From: an uncultured Lachnospiraceae bacterium
Lineage (GTDB): Bacteria > Bacillota > Clostridia > Lachnospirales > Lachnospiraceae
Reading direction: 5' to 3'
Assembly (NCBI GenBank): GCA_947643615.1
Contig: CANRWO010000012.1
Coordinates: 1 to 64,000 of the forward strand
DNA: 64,000 bases
Part shown: in pieces, positions 17,556 through 26,140 of the stretch
Layout of the letters: each line of letters opens with the position of its first letter
Position numbering within the stretch: the first letter of the stretch is position 1
Notes under the pieces: generated by a model
The model's input: the letters and a program-made list of their open reading frames with translations, nothing else
What the model was told of the DNA's origin: nothing
Databases searched by the model: none
Position numbers and translations under genes: made by a program

Positions 17556-17662
17556 TACCTTTTTTCGGAAAAATGGACTCTCACCATTTCCCGCCTCCCG
17601 CATATCTTATTTAACAAACCCAAAAGGGAAGGGACTGTCCATAAACGGCAAAGGAGCCATTT

Positions 17663-18967
17663 GTGGGCAATTTCCAAGGTCAGCATATGCCTGAAAACAA
17701 TTTAACAGCGGCACAGGCTCCTGTGCCTGCAGACACTTCCTACAACGGTTCCATACAGGTCAGCGTAGTTTCCGCCATAGGCCTGATACCGGTGGAAAAC
17801 GCCACTGTCACCATATCCTATACGGGGGATCCTGACTCGCCTTTACATGTACTTACCACAGACAGCTCGGGGCAGACCCCTACGGTGCAGTTGCCGGCGC
17901 CTCCGCTGGAACTGTCCCTGGACCCCGAGGCCACACAGCAACCCTATTCCGAGTACAACCTTTTCGTCACAGCGGAAGGCTACGAGCCTGTCTATGTATC
18001 GGGTTCCGAGATTCTGGCAGACGAGGTTTCCATGCAACCCATCCGCATGAACCCGCTGGCTACCACGGAAGAGGAAGAAAAGCGGGTAAACATCCCCGTG
18101 CACACACTCTTCGGAGACTACCCGCCAAAGATTCCCGAGTATGAAATCAAACCCATGGATGAGACCGGCGAGATCGTCCTGAGCCGTGTGGTGATCCCCG
18201 AATACGTCATCGTCCACGACGGCGTCCCTAACGATCCCACCGCCCGCAATTATTGGGTCCGCTATCGGGATTATATTAAAAACGTGGCCTCCTGCGAAAT
18301 CTATTCCACTTGGCCGGAAAACGCCATTTACGCCAATATCCTGGTGATACAGTCATTCACATTGAACAGAGTGTATACGGAATGGTATCGGAACCAAGGT
18401 TACAATTTCACCATTACCTCTTCCACCGCCTACGACCAGAAATGGGTGTATGGCCGGAATATTTTTAAGAATATTGATTACCTTGTGGATACTATTTTTG
18501 CTAATTACCTCTCCCGGCCCGGAGTACGCCAACCCATCTTTACTTCCTACTGTGACGGCCAGAGAGTGACCTGTTCGGGCCTGAGCCAGTGGGGGTCCAA
18601 ATACCTGGGCGACCAGGGTTACTCGGCCATCGACATCATCCGCTACTATTACGGCAACGATATGTATATCAATTCCGCGGATGTCATCTCCGGCGTTCCC
18701 TCCTCCTGGCCGGGTTATGACCTGGGCATCGGCTCCTCCGGGGAAAAGGTCCGGCAGATGCAGAATCAGCTGAACCGCATTGCCCGCAACTATCCGGCTA
18801 TCCCCACCATCACTGCCGACGGGATCTACGGTCCGGCCACGGCGGAGGCAGTGCGCACCTTCCAGCGTATCTTCAACCTGCCGGCCACAGGGGTCACCGA
18901 TTATCCCACATGGTATGAGATATCGGAAATCTACGTGGGAGTTACAAGGATCTCCGAGCCTGGTTAA
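17663..18967 (+). CDS. SpoIID-like protein with C-terminal peptidoglycan-binding domain
   Basis: This 434-residue protein has three parts. Residues about 25-140 are beta-rich and carboxypeptidase-regulatory-like. The middle (about 170-350) resembles SpoIID/LytB-type proteins: LVIQSFTLNRVY, then CSGLSQWGSKYLGDQGYSAIDIIRYYYG, close to the GxSQxGA...G...I...YY pattern. Residues about 350-420 form a PG_binding_1 repeat (GEKVRQMQNQLNRI, then GIYGPATAEAVRTFQ). No signal peptide is seen, so it may be a spore or mother-cell protein or use another route. The start is GTG at 17663 with AAAGGAG six bases upstream; an ATG at 17687 has a poor site. It is the only plus-strand gene here and is divergent from the GntR operon. 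Glycan cleavage activity is not proven. Confidence 0.8.
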   Translation: MGNFQGQHMPENNLTAAQAPVPADTSYNGSIQVSVVSAIGLIPVENATVTISYTGDPDSPLHVLTTDSSGQTPTVQLPAPPLELSLDPEATQQPYSEYNLFVTAEGYEPVYVSGSEILADEVSMQPIRMNPLATTEEEEKRVNIPVHTLFGDYPPKIPEYEIKPMDETGEIVLSRVVIPEYVIVHDGVPNDPTARNYWVRYRDYIKNVASCEIYSTWPENAIYANILVIQSFTLNRVYTEWYRNQGYNFTITSSTAYDQKWVYGRNIFKNIDYLVDTIFANYLSRPGVRQPIFTSYCDGQRVTCSGLSQWGSKYLGDQGYSAIDIIRYYYGNDMYINSADVISGVPSSWPGYDLGIGSSGEKVRQMQNQLNRIARNYPAIPTITADGIYGPATAEAVRTFQRIFNLPATGVTDYPTWYEISEIYVGVTRISEPG

Positions 18968-18978
18968 AGCAGGCTCGG
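18954..18978. terminator. Hairpin between convergent genes
   Basis: The perfect 9-bp arms CCGAGCCTG (18954-18962) and CAGGCTCGG (18970-18978) enclose the stop codon region of the SpoIID-like gene. There is no T-run on the plus side, so it is at best a weak or factor-assisted end. Confidence 0.4.
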
Positions 18979-19010
18979 CCCCCTCCCCTGAAAAGCGGCT
19001 GTCGGCCCCG

Positions 19011-20237
19011 TCAGCCAAGCCCCATCAATATCCGGCTCTCCAGCAGCGTATCGCTGGAATCATAGTCGTATTCAATGGTCTGGATGTTGATGCCGGGATA
19101 ATGCTTCCTGAGGGTTTTTAAGATCCCCCTGGAGCTCACATGGCTGACCAGGCAGCCGAAGGGGTGCAGGATCAGCACATTCCCGCATCCCCGGTCTATG
19201 GCGGATGCCGCCTCCCCGGCCACAAGCCAGCCGTCCCCTGTGATACAATCCACCCCCACAGTGTCCTCTGCCCGCTTCTTTACCTCCGAAAAAGGATGGT
19301 CTATGTCAAACCGCCCATGCCTGGCCACTTCGCCGTAGAGCTCACCCTGTACGTGCTCCAGATAAGCTACCAAAAAGCCATATCCCTTCAGCAGGGTTTT
19401 CCCCCCGCAATTCATAAGGTGGATCCTGCGCTCGCTGTCCATACAATAGATGGCATAATTTACAAAACCCCCCATCACGCACTCACAGCCGCGTTCTTCC
19501 AGAAAGTGCTCCAATCCATGGTTTCCCAGGGAACAGAATTTCATATAGATTTCCCCGGTAACACCTACCCTCCGCTTCCTGCCCCCACGCACGGGGATAT
19601 GGGCAAAGGCATCCAGGATATAGCGGTACATTTTCCTGCGTCCCTCCCCTGTCAGGTTCCGGTGGTGCCTGATCTGCTCTGCCAGCTCCTTTTCCAGCCG
19701 TTCCTTCAAACGCTCCGTATCCCCCTTCACACACTCGTAGGGCCTGACCTGCTGGCACAGGCTCATGACCAGGTCCCCGTAGCAAACCGCGGTGACGGCG
19801 GACAGAAGCAGGGGAAGGGTGATGCGGAACCCCGGGTGCTTCTCCTGGCCCTTATAGTTCAGGGAGATCACCGGGATCTGTGGCTGTCCGTACTTCTCCA
19901 GCGTGCGGATGATCGTGTAGTAATAATTTCCCGCCCTGCAGGCCCCGCCAGTCTGGGGTTCCATAAATGCTATCCTGTCCAGCGGGTAACGGCCGCTTTC
20001 CAGCTCATCCAGGACCTGCCCCAGGATCAGAATGCCCGGGTAACAGAAATCATTATTGATGTAGCGCAGAGCCTTCTGCTTCAGCTGCCTGTTCCCCTGC
20101 ATGATGTCAAAGCGATAACCGCTTCCCTCAAACGCCGCTTTCAGGAAAGGGGACTGGTATTCCAGCATCCGGGGCAGCAATATGGTATGCGTTTTCTTCA
20201 TCTTCCTGGTAAAAAGCGCTGTTTTTCCTTCTTTCAT
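19011..20237 (-). CDS. HgdB-like protein (2-hydroxyacyl-CoA dehydratase / activase C-terminal type)
   Basis: This protein resembles the C-terminal half of the large CoA-dehydratase activase-like proteins and the HgdB family, which bind Fe-S clusters. Motifs include NNDFCYPGILILGQ and FMEPQTGGACRAGNYYYTI, with several other Cys residues (CECVMGGF, MNCGGK). It is about 409 residues from the ATG at 20237. The ribosome binding site GGAGG is 16 bases away, so the exact start is uncertain (ATG at 20201 or the frame to 20339 are alternatives). It lacks the N-terminal ASKHA ATPase half, and no partner dehydratase is nearby. A terminator separates it from the DUF4956 gene. The reaction is unknown. Confidence 0.78.
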   Translation of the reverse strand: MKEGKTALFTRKMKKTHTILLPRMLEYQSPFLKAAFEGSGYRFDIMQGNRQLKQKALRYINNDFCYPGILILGQVLDELESGRYPLDRIAFMEPQTGGACRAGNYYYTIIRTLEKYGQPQIPVISLNYKGQEKHPGFRITLPLLLSAVTAVCYGDLVMSLCQQVRPYECVKGDTERLKERLEKELAEQIRHHRNLTGEGRRKMYRYILDAFAHIPVRGGRKRRVGVTGEIYMKFCSLGNHGLEHFLEERGCECVMGGFVNYAIYCMDSERRIHLMNCGGKTLLKGYGFLVAYLEHVQGELYGEVARHGRFDIDHPFSEVKKRAEDTVGVDCITGDGWLVAGEAASAIDRGCGNVLILHPFGCLVSHVSSRGILKTLRKHYPGINIQTIEYDYDSSDTLLESRILMGLG

Positions 20238-20286
20238 GCAGATATCCCATCTTCCTCCAAAATAGTTTTGCCATATAAGGATAAAC

Positions 20287-20322
20287 AAAAAAGCAGGCGC
20301 CCATGCAGCATTCCCGCTTTTT
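20287..20322 (-). terminator. Terminator after the DUF4956 gene
   Basis: On the minus strand, AAAAAGCGGG pairs with CCTGCTTTTTT (20322 to 20287) around a loop, followed by T-rich sequence. It would end the CotH-VTC-DUF4956 transcript 26 bases past the DUF4956 stop. Confidence 0.7.
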
Positions 20323-20347
20323 CCCGTATATTTGCCCAAGGTACTTT

Positions 20348-21022
20348 TCAGTACACCGACTCTCCCTTATGGGCCACCAGAGATACGCTGGTGACGTTTT
20401 TTATCTGGTTCAGCTCTTTTAACAGTCCTTCGCTGTCCTTTACCTTGACCTCCAACAGGAAATCTACATTATCCAGGGTCAGGTTCCTGGATTTTACATG
20501 GTAATGTTTGTCGTATTTCTTTACCGTGGCATACACGGTGTCGGCACACTCGTTGTCCGAAGCGTTTACCACCAGGATCATGGACCGCCTTCCCTCCGGC
20601 AGATAATAAAACACCAGCACCAGCACTGTGGACCCTACACACAAGATAGCCGCAAGGCCCATCATTCCCGCGCCGCAGATGATTCCCACGCTGATGCTCC
20701 AGAACATGAAAATCAGGTCCAGCGGGTCTTTCACCGCCGTCCTGAACCTGACGATGGAGAGGGCGCCCACCATACCCAAAGATACCACCACGCTGCTCTG
20801 GATCGTGATAATGATGGCAGCCGTAATGACGCACATTAATATCAGGGAAACGTTAAAGCTTTTGGAATAAAAGGTATTGGCTGTCATCATTCTGTAGACC
20901 AGATAAATATATATCCCCAGAAGGCCTGCAACCAACAGGGTCAAAGCCAATGCCCGCATGGACATCTGGGTATTTTGGAACCCCTGTAAAAATGATTTCT
21001 TGATCACGTCCTGTACACTCAT
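20348..21022 (-). CDS. DUF4956 family membrane protein
   Basis: This 224-residue protein has four hydrophobic helices (about residues 23-46, 57-75, 77-92 and 103-140). The conserved GALSIVRFRTAVKDPLDL segment lies between helices; it is the hallmark of DUF4956. A soluble C-terminal domain of about 80 residues ends in a ferredoxin-like pattern. The family has no established function but is repeatedly found beside VTC-type polyphosphate polymerases and CotH proteins, as here. It lies 16 bases downstream of the VTC gene and is the last gene of the cluster. A role in transport or regulation linked to polyphosphate is an inference from context. Confidence 0.9.
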   Translation of the reverse strand: MSVQDVIKKSFLQGFQNTQMSMRALALTLLVAGLLGIYIYLVYRMMTANTFYSKSFNVSLILMCVITAAIIITIQSSVVVSLGMVGALSIVRFRTAVKDPLDLIFMFWSISVGIICGAGMMGLAAILCVGSTVLVLVFYYLPEGRRSMILVVNASDNECADTVYATVKKYDKHYHVKSRNLTLDNVDFLLEVKVKDSEGLLKELNQIKNVTSVSLVAHKGESVY

Positions 21023-21038
21023 ATTTCCTCTGTTCCTT

Positions 21039-21761
21039 TCAATGCATACTGTATTCCCTGCACAGATAATACTTGGAAAAACTGGTTCTCTTTAGATCCT
21101 GCCCTGTAGACAAAAGCTCCCTGATGGTACCCGGCAGTCCCTCGTCATACTTTACCTCCAGGATATGGCGGTCCTGTGCCATAATGCTCCTGCCGGAAAC
21201 CTGGCGTTCCAGAAACCTGCCGGTCTCAGCGGAGGAACGGATGCATCTGTCAAAAGTGACCCTGACATTCCCTGCCACATAGACATAAGGCGTCCTGATA
21301 TACTCCACGATCACCTTGGGGGTGAGCAGCTGAATGCTCCTGGCCACCAGAAATTCCCTCAACAGTTCCTGGCCGGGCATAAAATCCGTTACCGCCGCCC
21401 TGCCCATCAGCTGCCTGCACTGCTGCAATGTCAATACGCAGGTTGCCTTCCTTTTCAGGCCATGGAGCGTTTCCTTGCGTTCCAGGTGAATAAGATCCGT
21501 CTTCCCGTCGTAAATCCGTATCCGGTACTTTTCCCGCCGGTCTACCCCCGCTTCGTTTTCATAAAAGCAACGGTCGTCAACTGTGTCAAAGTACAGGCTC
21601 CTGACCCCATATCTGCCGCTTTCGCCCACATGTCCGTCCAGAACGCATATATGCCTGATACGCTCTTCCAACAGCCTCAGTTCTCCCTCGCCGCACACAA
21701 ACTTCAATTCATGGCGGTACTGTTCTCCCATTCCGCTAACCACGCCTTTCCCCAGGCCCAT
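21039..21761 (-). CDS. VTC domain polyphosphate polymerase-like protein
   Basis: This 240-residue protein has the fold signature of the VTC4 catalytic domain, which makes polyphosphate from ATP inside a tunnel lined with basic residues. Matching motifs in order are YRHELKF, YGVRSLYFDT, RREKYRIRIYDG, IHLERKET, VIVEYIRTPYVY, VRVTFDR and ILEVKYDEGLPGTIRELL. The alternating Arg/Lys in the beta strands and the Glu of ExK are kept, so catalysis is plausible. The ATG at 21761 has GGAG eight bases upstream and is 5 bases from the CotH stop. The neighbours CotH and DUF4956 form a recurrent three-gene set. Confidence 0.9.
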   Translation of the reverse strand: MGLGKGVVSGMGEQYRHELKFVCGEGELRLLEERIRHICVLDGHVGESGRYGVRSLYFDTVDDRCFYENEAGVDRREKYRIRIYDGKTDLIHLERKETLHGLKRKATCVLTLQQCRQLMGRAAVTDFMPGQELLREFLVARSIQLLTPKVIVEYIRTPYVYVAGNVRVTFDRCIRSSAETGRFLERQVSGRSIMAQDRHILEVKYDEGLPGTIRELLSTGQDLKRTSFSKYYLCREYSMH

Positions 21762-21766
21762 TCTGC

Positions 21767-23776
21767 CTACTCCGCTTCCTCACCGGATGCAGCCTTCTGC
21801 ATTTCACGGAGCATCTCGGCCATATTCTCCAAATCCTCAGGGTTCACCTGGGACAGATCCATATCCAGTTGGCCAATCCCGTTCTGCAGCAGGACGTCTA
21901 TGCCGATCCAGTGGGACTCATAGGTCACATCCGTCAAAATAGGCAATCCCGAAATATATGGGATATTCTCCCCCTCCACATACCATCCGGCAAACAACGC
22001 CACATAGCTGCTGATCACAGGGACTTCCGAAAAGCATTCGCCCCTTTTCACCTGATATGTCTCATAGACATTCCCGTAATAGTCCAAAAAGGAAACCGTG
22101 CAGTAATCATCCTCCCCAAGCCATACGTCCTGCAGGTAATCCGTCTTTTCCTCCAGGAACCGGGCCAGGTAATCCACACTGGCATTCCTGTCCGTATAAT
22201 AACCGCTGATCCCGCCCCACCTGGCCGTATCCATCCGGGCCGAAGCCTGGATCAGCTGGTTCAGCTCATAGATATCCGCCCTTACCTTATTCTCCACATA
22301 GGGTACCATTTCATCCGCAAACTTCTCATAAACCAGGGATGCCACTTCTTCAAACCCCATCATCTGGCTTACATAAATGCCGTAATTCCCAACCTGCCTG
22401 GCGCTGTCAATGGTATACATGTTCAAGCCGTAGCTGCCCATTGTACGGTCGTAATCCCACATGGGGCCTGAATAAATCAAAGGGTCTATGCTGTCACGTT
22501 CCTTGTACAGGAACATGCTTGCCGAAACGGCATCCGGGTCATGGAACACCTCTTCCATAACATACTTTGCCGCCCATGAATCCAGGTCCAGATACTCCGA
22601 CAAAGGTTTTCCGGTGTCGGGATTGACCCCGTCCGGCTGTAACATCGCCGCCTCCATCTCATCAAAGAGACCGCAGATATACTCCGCCTGCTCCACGGTG
22701 GCCGGCGACGGGCTTATTATTTCATAACACCGTCCCGTGATGGTCTGAAAAGCATTCACCGACTCCTCGAATTCCCAGGACGGAATATGCTCCAGGAGAT
22801 AACCGCCCGTGATATCGGCAGGGTTCTCCAACCCCTGGACAGCCTTGATCCTTCCGTCCTCCGAGACATAGGGAACCGCTTCCTCATACCTGCTGTCAGG
22901 ATTCACCGCCTCCGTGGCGGCCCCAAGGTCCGTCAGGTTCAGCCTGGACTGGCTGACCTCTATTTTCTCGCAGAGGTAATAGTTTCCGAGATAATCGCCG
23001 TTCACGTACAGATCCACATATTGCCCCTGGATGGAAGGGATGGTGGTATACCTTTCCGCATAGCGGTATACAATCTCATTCTTCATAAGGGTATCGTCGA
23101 TGGCATTGGCAAGCAATATCCATTTCCTGGCCGCCGGCATATTCAAAAGGGACACATCCCTGCCAAGCTTAATCTGATAAGCTTTTTTCTCATATGCCCA
23201 GGTGGAATTGCCGCGTGTTTTGATATATTCCATGTCGCCGGAATAACATCCGTTCCCGGCGCTGTCCACCAGCCGCATGGTTGCCGCCTCTTTCAGCTCC
23301 TTGTCCCCGTGGATCCCCTCCACCGAGCCGGAAGCCGTATCAATAAACATAGAAGCAATATTCTCGGAACAGAGAAATTTTAACCGGATCGCTTCCTTCC
23401 CGGACGCCCCTTCCAGCTCCACTTCCGCGTCCAATATCCGGTCCTGGGGCAGGCTTTCCAGGAGCGCCCTTATGTCGTCCTTGGGGCCAAACCTTGCCCC
23501 ACCTGCAGACACGCTTCCGGAGCTGCCCAGGTTTCCAAAGGTAAGTTTACAATTGGGGGCCCCGGAAGGGAGGAAAAAACAAAAAACGCCTTCTTCGTCC
23601 TGCCAGACATTTACTTTCTCCGTGCCATAAGGAAAACTTATAAAAAGCTCCAGCTGCCCGCAGTCCTGCGCCGGCCGGACTGGCTCGGACATCTGCAGGA
23701 AGCAGATCCCAATCACCGCCGCCAGGATTACCAGACAGGCCAAGCAGGATATAAAAACACCTTTTTTCTGCTTCAT
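21767..23776 (-). CDS. CotH kinase family protein, secreted or membrane-anchored
   Basis: CotH proteins are atypical kinases; B. subtilis CotH phosphorylates spore coat proteins. This 669-residue protein begins with a hydrophobic signal/anchor helix (residues 8-28). The CotH core follows: KTRGNSTWAYEKKAYQIKL (nucleotide loop and Lys), ANAIDDTLMKNEI, YVNGDYLGNYYLCEKIE, and the metal-binding GPMWDYDRTMGSYG. The C-terminal part has a bacterial repeat-like beta module (FLDYYGNVYETYQVKRGE, AGWYVEGENI). It is the first gene of the CotH / VTC / DUF4956 run. An extracytoplasmic site together with a polyphosphate enzyme suggests a surface or spore-coat modification function, but that is inference. Confidence 0.9.
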   Translation of the reverse strand: MKQKKGVFISCLACLVILAAVIGICFLQMSEPVRPAQDCGQLELFISFPYGTEKVNVWQDEEGVFCFFLPSGAPNCKLTFGNLGSSGSVSAGGARFGPKDDIRALLESLPQDRILDAEVELEGASGKEAIRLKFLCSENIASMFIDTASGSVEGIHGDKELKEAATMRLVDSAGNGCYSGDMEYIKTRGNSTWAYEKKAYQIKLGRDVSLLNMPAARKWILLANAIDDTLMKNEIVYRYAERYTTIPSIQGQYVDLYVNGDYLGNYYLCEKIEVSQSRLNLTDLGAATEAVNPDSRYEEAVPYVSEDGRIKAVQGLENPADITGGYLLEHIPSWEFEESVNAFQTITGRCYEIISPSPATVEQAEYICGLFDEMEAAMLQPDGVNPDTGKPLSEYLDLDSWAAKYVMEEVFHDPDAVSASMFLYKERDSIDPLIYSGPMWDYDRTMGSYGLNMYTIDSARQVGNYGIYVSQMMGFEEVASLVYEKFADEMVPYVENKVRADIYELNQLIQASARMDTARWGGISGYYTDRNASVDYLARFLEEKTDYLQDVWLGEDDYCTVSFLDYYGNVYETYQVKRGECFSEVPVISSYVALFAGWYVEGENIPYISGLPILTDVTYESHWIGIDVLLQNGIGQLDMDLSQVNPEDLENMAEMLREMQKAASGEEAE

Positions 23777-23924
23777 CCGCTCATCCTCGACAATATTATT
23801 TACAGAATATCATTTTATACGAAAAAGGGAGGTTCGTCTACCCCTATTTTCCCTACGGGCCAAATACTTTGCCGCGTGCAAAAGAAATTGCCCCGCGGCA
23901 TTGGCCAGGCGCCGTGCCGGCCCA

Positions 23925-24824
23925 TTACTCCCGGGCGTAGAACCTTTTGTACTTTCCGGGGGACATGCCGAAACTCTCCCGGAAATTCCGCAGGTAGGAG
24001 GTGTAATCGGAAAATCCCGTGCCCTGCCAGCTCTCCGTCACGCTGCCGCCCTCCCGGAGGACTTCGCTGGCTCTGATCAGCCGCTTGTTGACCACAAAAG
24101 AATGGACCGTCATCCCGGTGAGCTCCTTGAATTTTCTCAGGAAATGATATTTACTCATATGCACATAATCTGCCAGACAGTCCAGTGAAATATTTTCTTC
24201 CATATGGCCGTCGATATAAGACGCCACATATTCTACCAGCGGATGGGCCACCAGTTCCTCCTGTGCAAACAGATACTCCGTCCCGGCGCAGAGCATATTC
24301 AGATAAGCAAAGAACAAAGTCAGGCACCCTCTGTCCAGCACCTGCTTTACACCCGGGCAATGTGCCTCCGGCTCCGCCATGGCCAGCTTTAAAAGGTAAT
24401 CCTGCAGCAGCTCCTCATAATATGCCGGAAAGTGGTATGCGCAGGAGCCGTTGCTGTGGAAGCAGGCGGACAGATCCATATCCCCGCCCGACAGTTCAGC
24501 CAGCATCTTCTGCGTCACCCACAGAATAACCCGCTTGGAGCTGTCATGCTTCTTTTCAATATGATGGTATTTATGCATAACATTCTGGTCGATCAGGAGA
24601 AAATCACCCTTTTTCATGTGAAAGGTCTGATTCTCGATCATGGAGGAATACTCTCCTGCCAGCACGTATATGATTTCATAAAAATTATGGTAATGGAAGG
24701 TCATAGCTCCCACAGGCGCACCGTGCTTCTCATAGACTTCATAATTTTCATCTATCATATATTGTCGCTCATCCGCCGCGTCCAATACGCGGTACTTTTT
24801 GTCACTTTCACAGGCTTTTTTCAT
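23925..24824 (-). CDS. AraC family transcriptional regulator (next to uxuAB)
   Basis: This is a sugar-responsive DNA-binding protein of about 299 residues. The N-terminal half is a cupin-like ligand domain (GAMTFHYHNFYEIIYVLAGEYS, then MKKGDFLLIDQN). The C-terminal 100 residues hold two helix-turn-helix motifs (ISLDCLADYVHMSKYHFLRKF and SWQGTGFSDYTSYLRNFRE). I prefer the ATG at 24824, with AAGGA eight bases upstream, over a GTG at 24860. The gene is divergent from uxuA, so it is probably its activator, sensing a hexuronate or its breakdown product. Confidence 0.9.
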   Translation of the reverse strand: MKKACESDKKYRVLDAADERQYMIDENYEVYEKHGAPVGAMTFHYHNFYEIIYVLAGEYSSMIENQTFHMKKGDFLLIDQNVMHKYHHIEKKHDSSKRVILWVTQKMLAELSGGDMDLSACFHSNGSCAYHFPAYYEELLQDYLLKLAMAEPEAHCPGVKQVLDRGCLTLFFAYLNMLCAGTEYLFAQEELVAHPLVEYVASYIDGHMEENISLDCLADYVHMSKYHFLRKFKELTGMTVHSFVVNKRLIRASEVLREGGSVTESWQGTGFSDYTSYLRNFRESFGMSPGKYKRFYARE

Positions 24825-24960
24825 TGAGACATCCTTATCATTCAAAAATTCCTTTTTCACCCATATGCACTTTCATGGGCACATGCCGGTATGCACACTG
24901 ACATAGGTATGCGCCCCTGATTTCAGATTACAGCAATTTTTGCACTATTTCAAGCAATAT

Positions 24961-24995
24961 ATGTACTTTTCATGCATACTTTTTTCCCCTATACT
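24961..24995 (+). promoter_or_regulatory. uxuAB promoter region with candidate regulator half-sites
   Basis: TATACT at 24990-24995 fits a -10 element, but no good -35 lies at the right distance, as expected for an activator-dependent promoter. Two similar 10-base words, ATGTACTTTT (24961) and GCATACTTTT (24974), are 13 bases apart in the same direction where an AraC-type activator would bind. The site assignment is inference. Confidence 0.4.
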
Positions 24996-25029
24996 GGAAG
25001 TACCAATATGAATCAAAGGAGGTTTCCTT

Positions 25030-26100
25030 ATGCAGATGACCATGCGCTGGTACGGCAGCAAGTACGACACCGTAACCCTGAAACAGATCCGGCAGATCCC
25101 CGGTGTCACCGGGGTCATTTCCACCCTCTACGGCACCAAACCCGGCGAGGTATGGGAAATGTCAGACATCCTGGCACTGAAAAAAGAGATTGAGGACGCG
25201 GGCCTTCAGCTTGCGGGCATTGAGAGCGTCAATATCCACGATGCCATCAAGGTGGGGACACCCGACCGCGAGCAGTACATCGACAATTATATCACCACCC
25301 TGGAGCGCCTGGGGCAGGCCGGCATCCATATGGTGTGCTATAATTTCATGCCCGTCTTCGACTGGACCCGCACGGAACTGGCAAGAGTGCGCCCCGACGG
25401 TTCCACGGTGCTGGCCTACACCCAGGAGGCTGTGGATGCCTTAAATCCCGAGGATATGTTCGCCTCCATCAGCGGCGACTCCAACGGCTCCATCCTTCCC
25501 GGCTGGGAACCTGAACGCATGGCACATATCAAGGAACTTTTTGAGATGTACAAGGACGTGGATGACGAGAAGCTCTTCGCCAACCTGAAATACTTCCTGG
25601 AGCGCATCATGCCTGTCTGCGACAAGTATGACATCAACATGGCCATCCATCCCGATGACCCCGCCTGGAGTGTATTCGGGTTGCCCCGCATTATCATCAA
25701 CAAAGAAAACATCCAGCGGATGATGAAGATGGTAGACAATCCGCACAACGGCGTTACCTTCTGCTCCGGCTCTTACGGTACCAACCTGGCCAACGACTTG
25801 CCCGATATGATCCGTTCTTTAAAGGGAAGGATACACTTTGCCCATGTGAGGAACCTGAAATTCAACTCTCCCACCGATTTCGAAGAGTCCGCCCATCTCT
25901 CCAGCGACGGCACTTTCGATATGTATGAGATCATGCTGGCTTTGTACGACATCGGCTTTACCGGCCCCATCCGCCCCGACCACGGGCGCATGATCTGGGA
26001 CGAGGTGGCAATGCCCGGTTACGGCCTCTATGACAGGGCGTTGGGGGCAACCTACTTAAACGGATTGTGGGAGGCCATCCACAAGCAGCACCAAAAGTAA
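25030..26100 (+). CDS. uxuA: Mannonate dehydratase
   Basis: UxuA dehydrates D-mannonate to 2-keto-3-deoxygluconate in glucuronate breakdown. The 356-residue protein is family-sized and has the TIM-barrel motifs MRWYGSKYDTVTLKQIRQIPG, HPDDPAW (metal-site His/Asp), CSGSYG and PDHGRMIWDE. AAAGGAGG lies just before the ATG. It is followed 40 bases later by an oxidoreductase of the UxuB type, which makes its substrate, so the two genes encode consecutive steps. The divergent AraC gene is the likely regulator. Confidence 0.97.
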   Translation: MQMTMRWYGSKYDTVTLKQIRQIPGVTGVISTLYGTKPGEVWEMSDILALKKEIEDAGLQLAGIESVNIHDAIKVGTPDREQYIDNYITTLERLGQAGIHMVCYNFMPVFDWTRTELARVRPDGSTVLAYTQEAVDALNPEDMFASISGDSNGSILPGWEPERMAHIKELFEMYKDVDDEKLFANLKYFLERIMPVCDKYDINMAIHPDDPAWSVFGLPRIIINKENIQRMMKMVDNPHNGVTFCSGSYGTNLANDLPDMIRSLKGRIHFAHVRNLKFNSPTDFEESAHLSSDGTFDMYEIMLALYDIGFTGPIRPDHGRMIWDEVAMPGYGLYDRALGATYLNGLWEAIHKQHQK

Positions 26101-26140
26101 AGCTTTGAGTGCCCGCCAAAGCGGGCAGATAGGAGTGATC

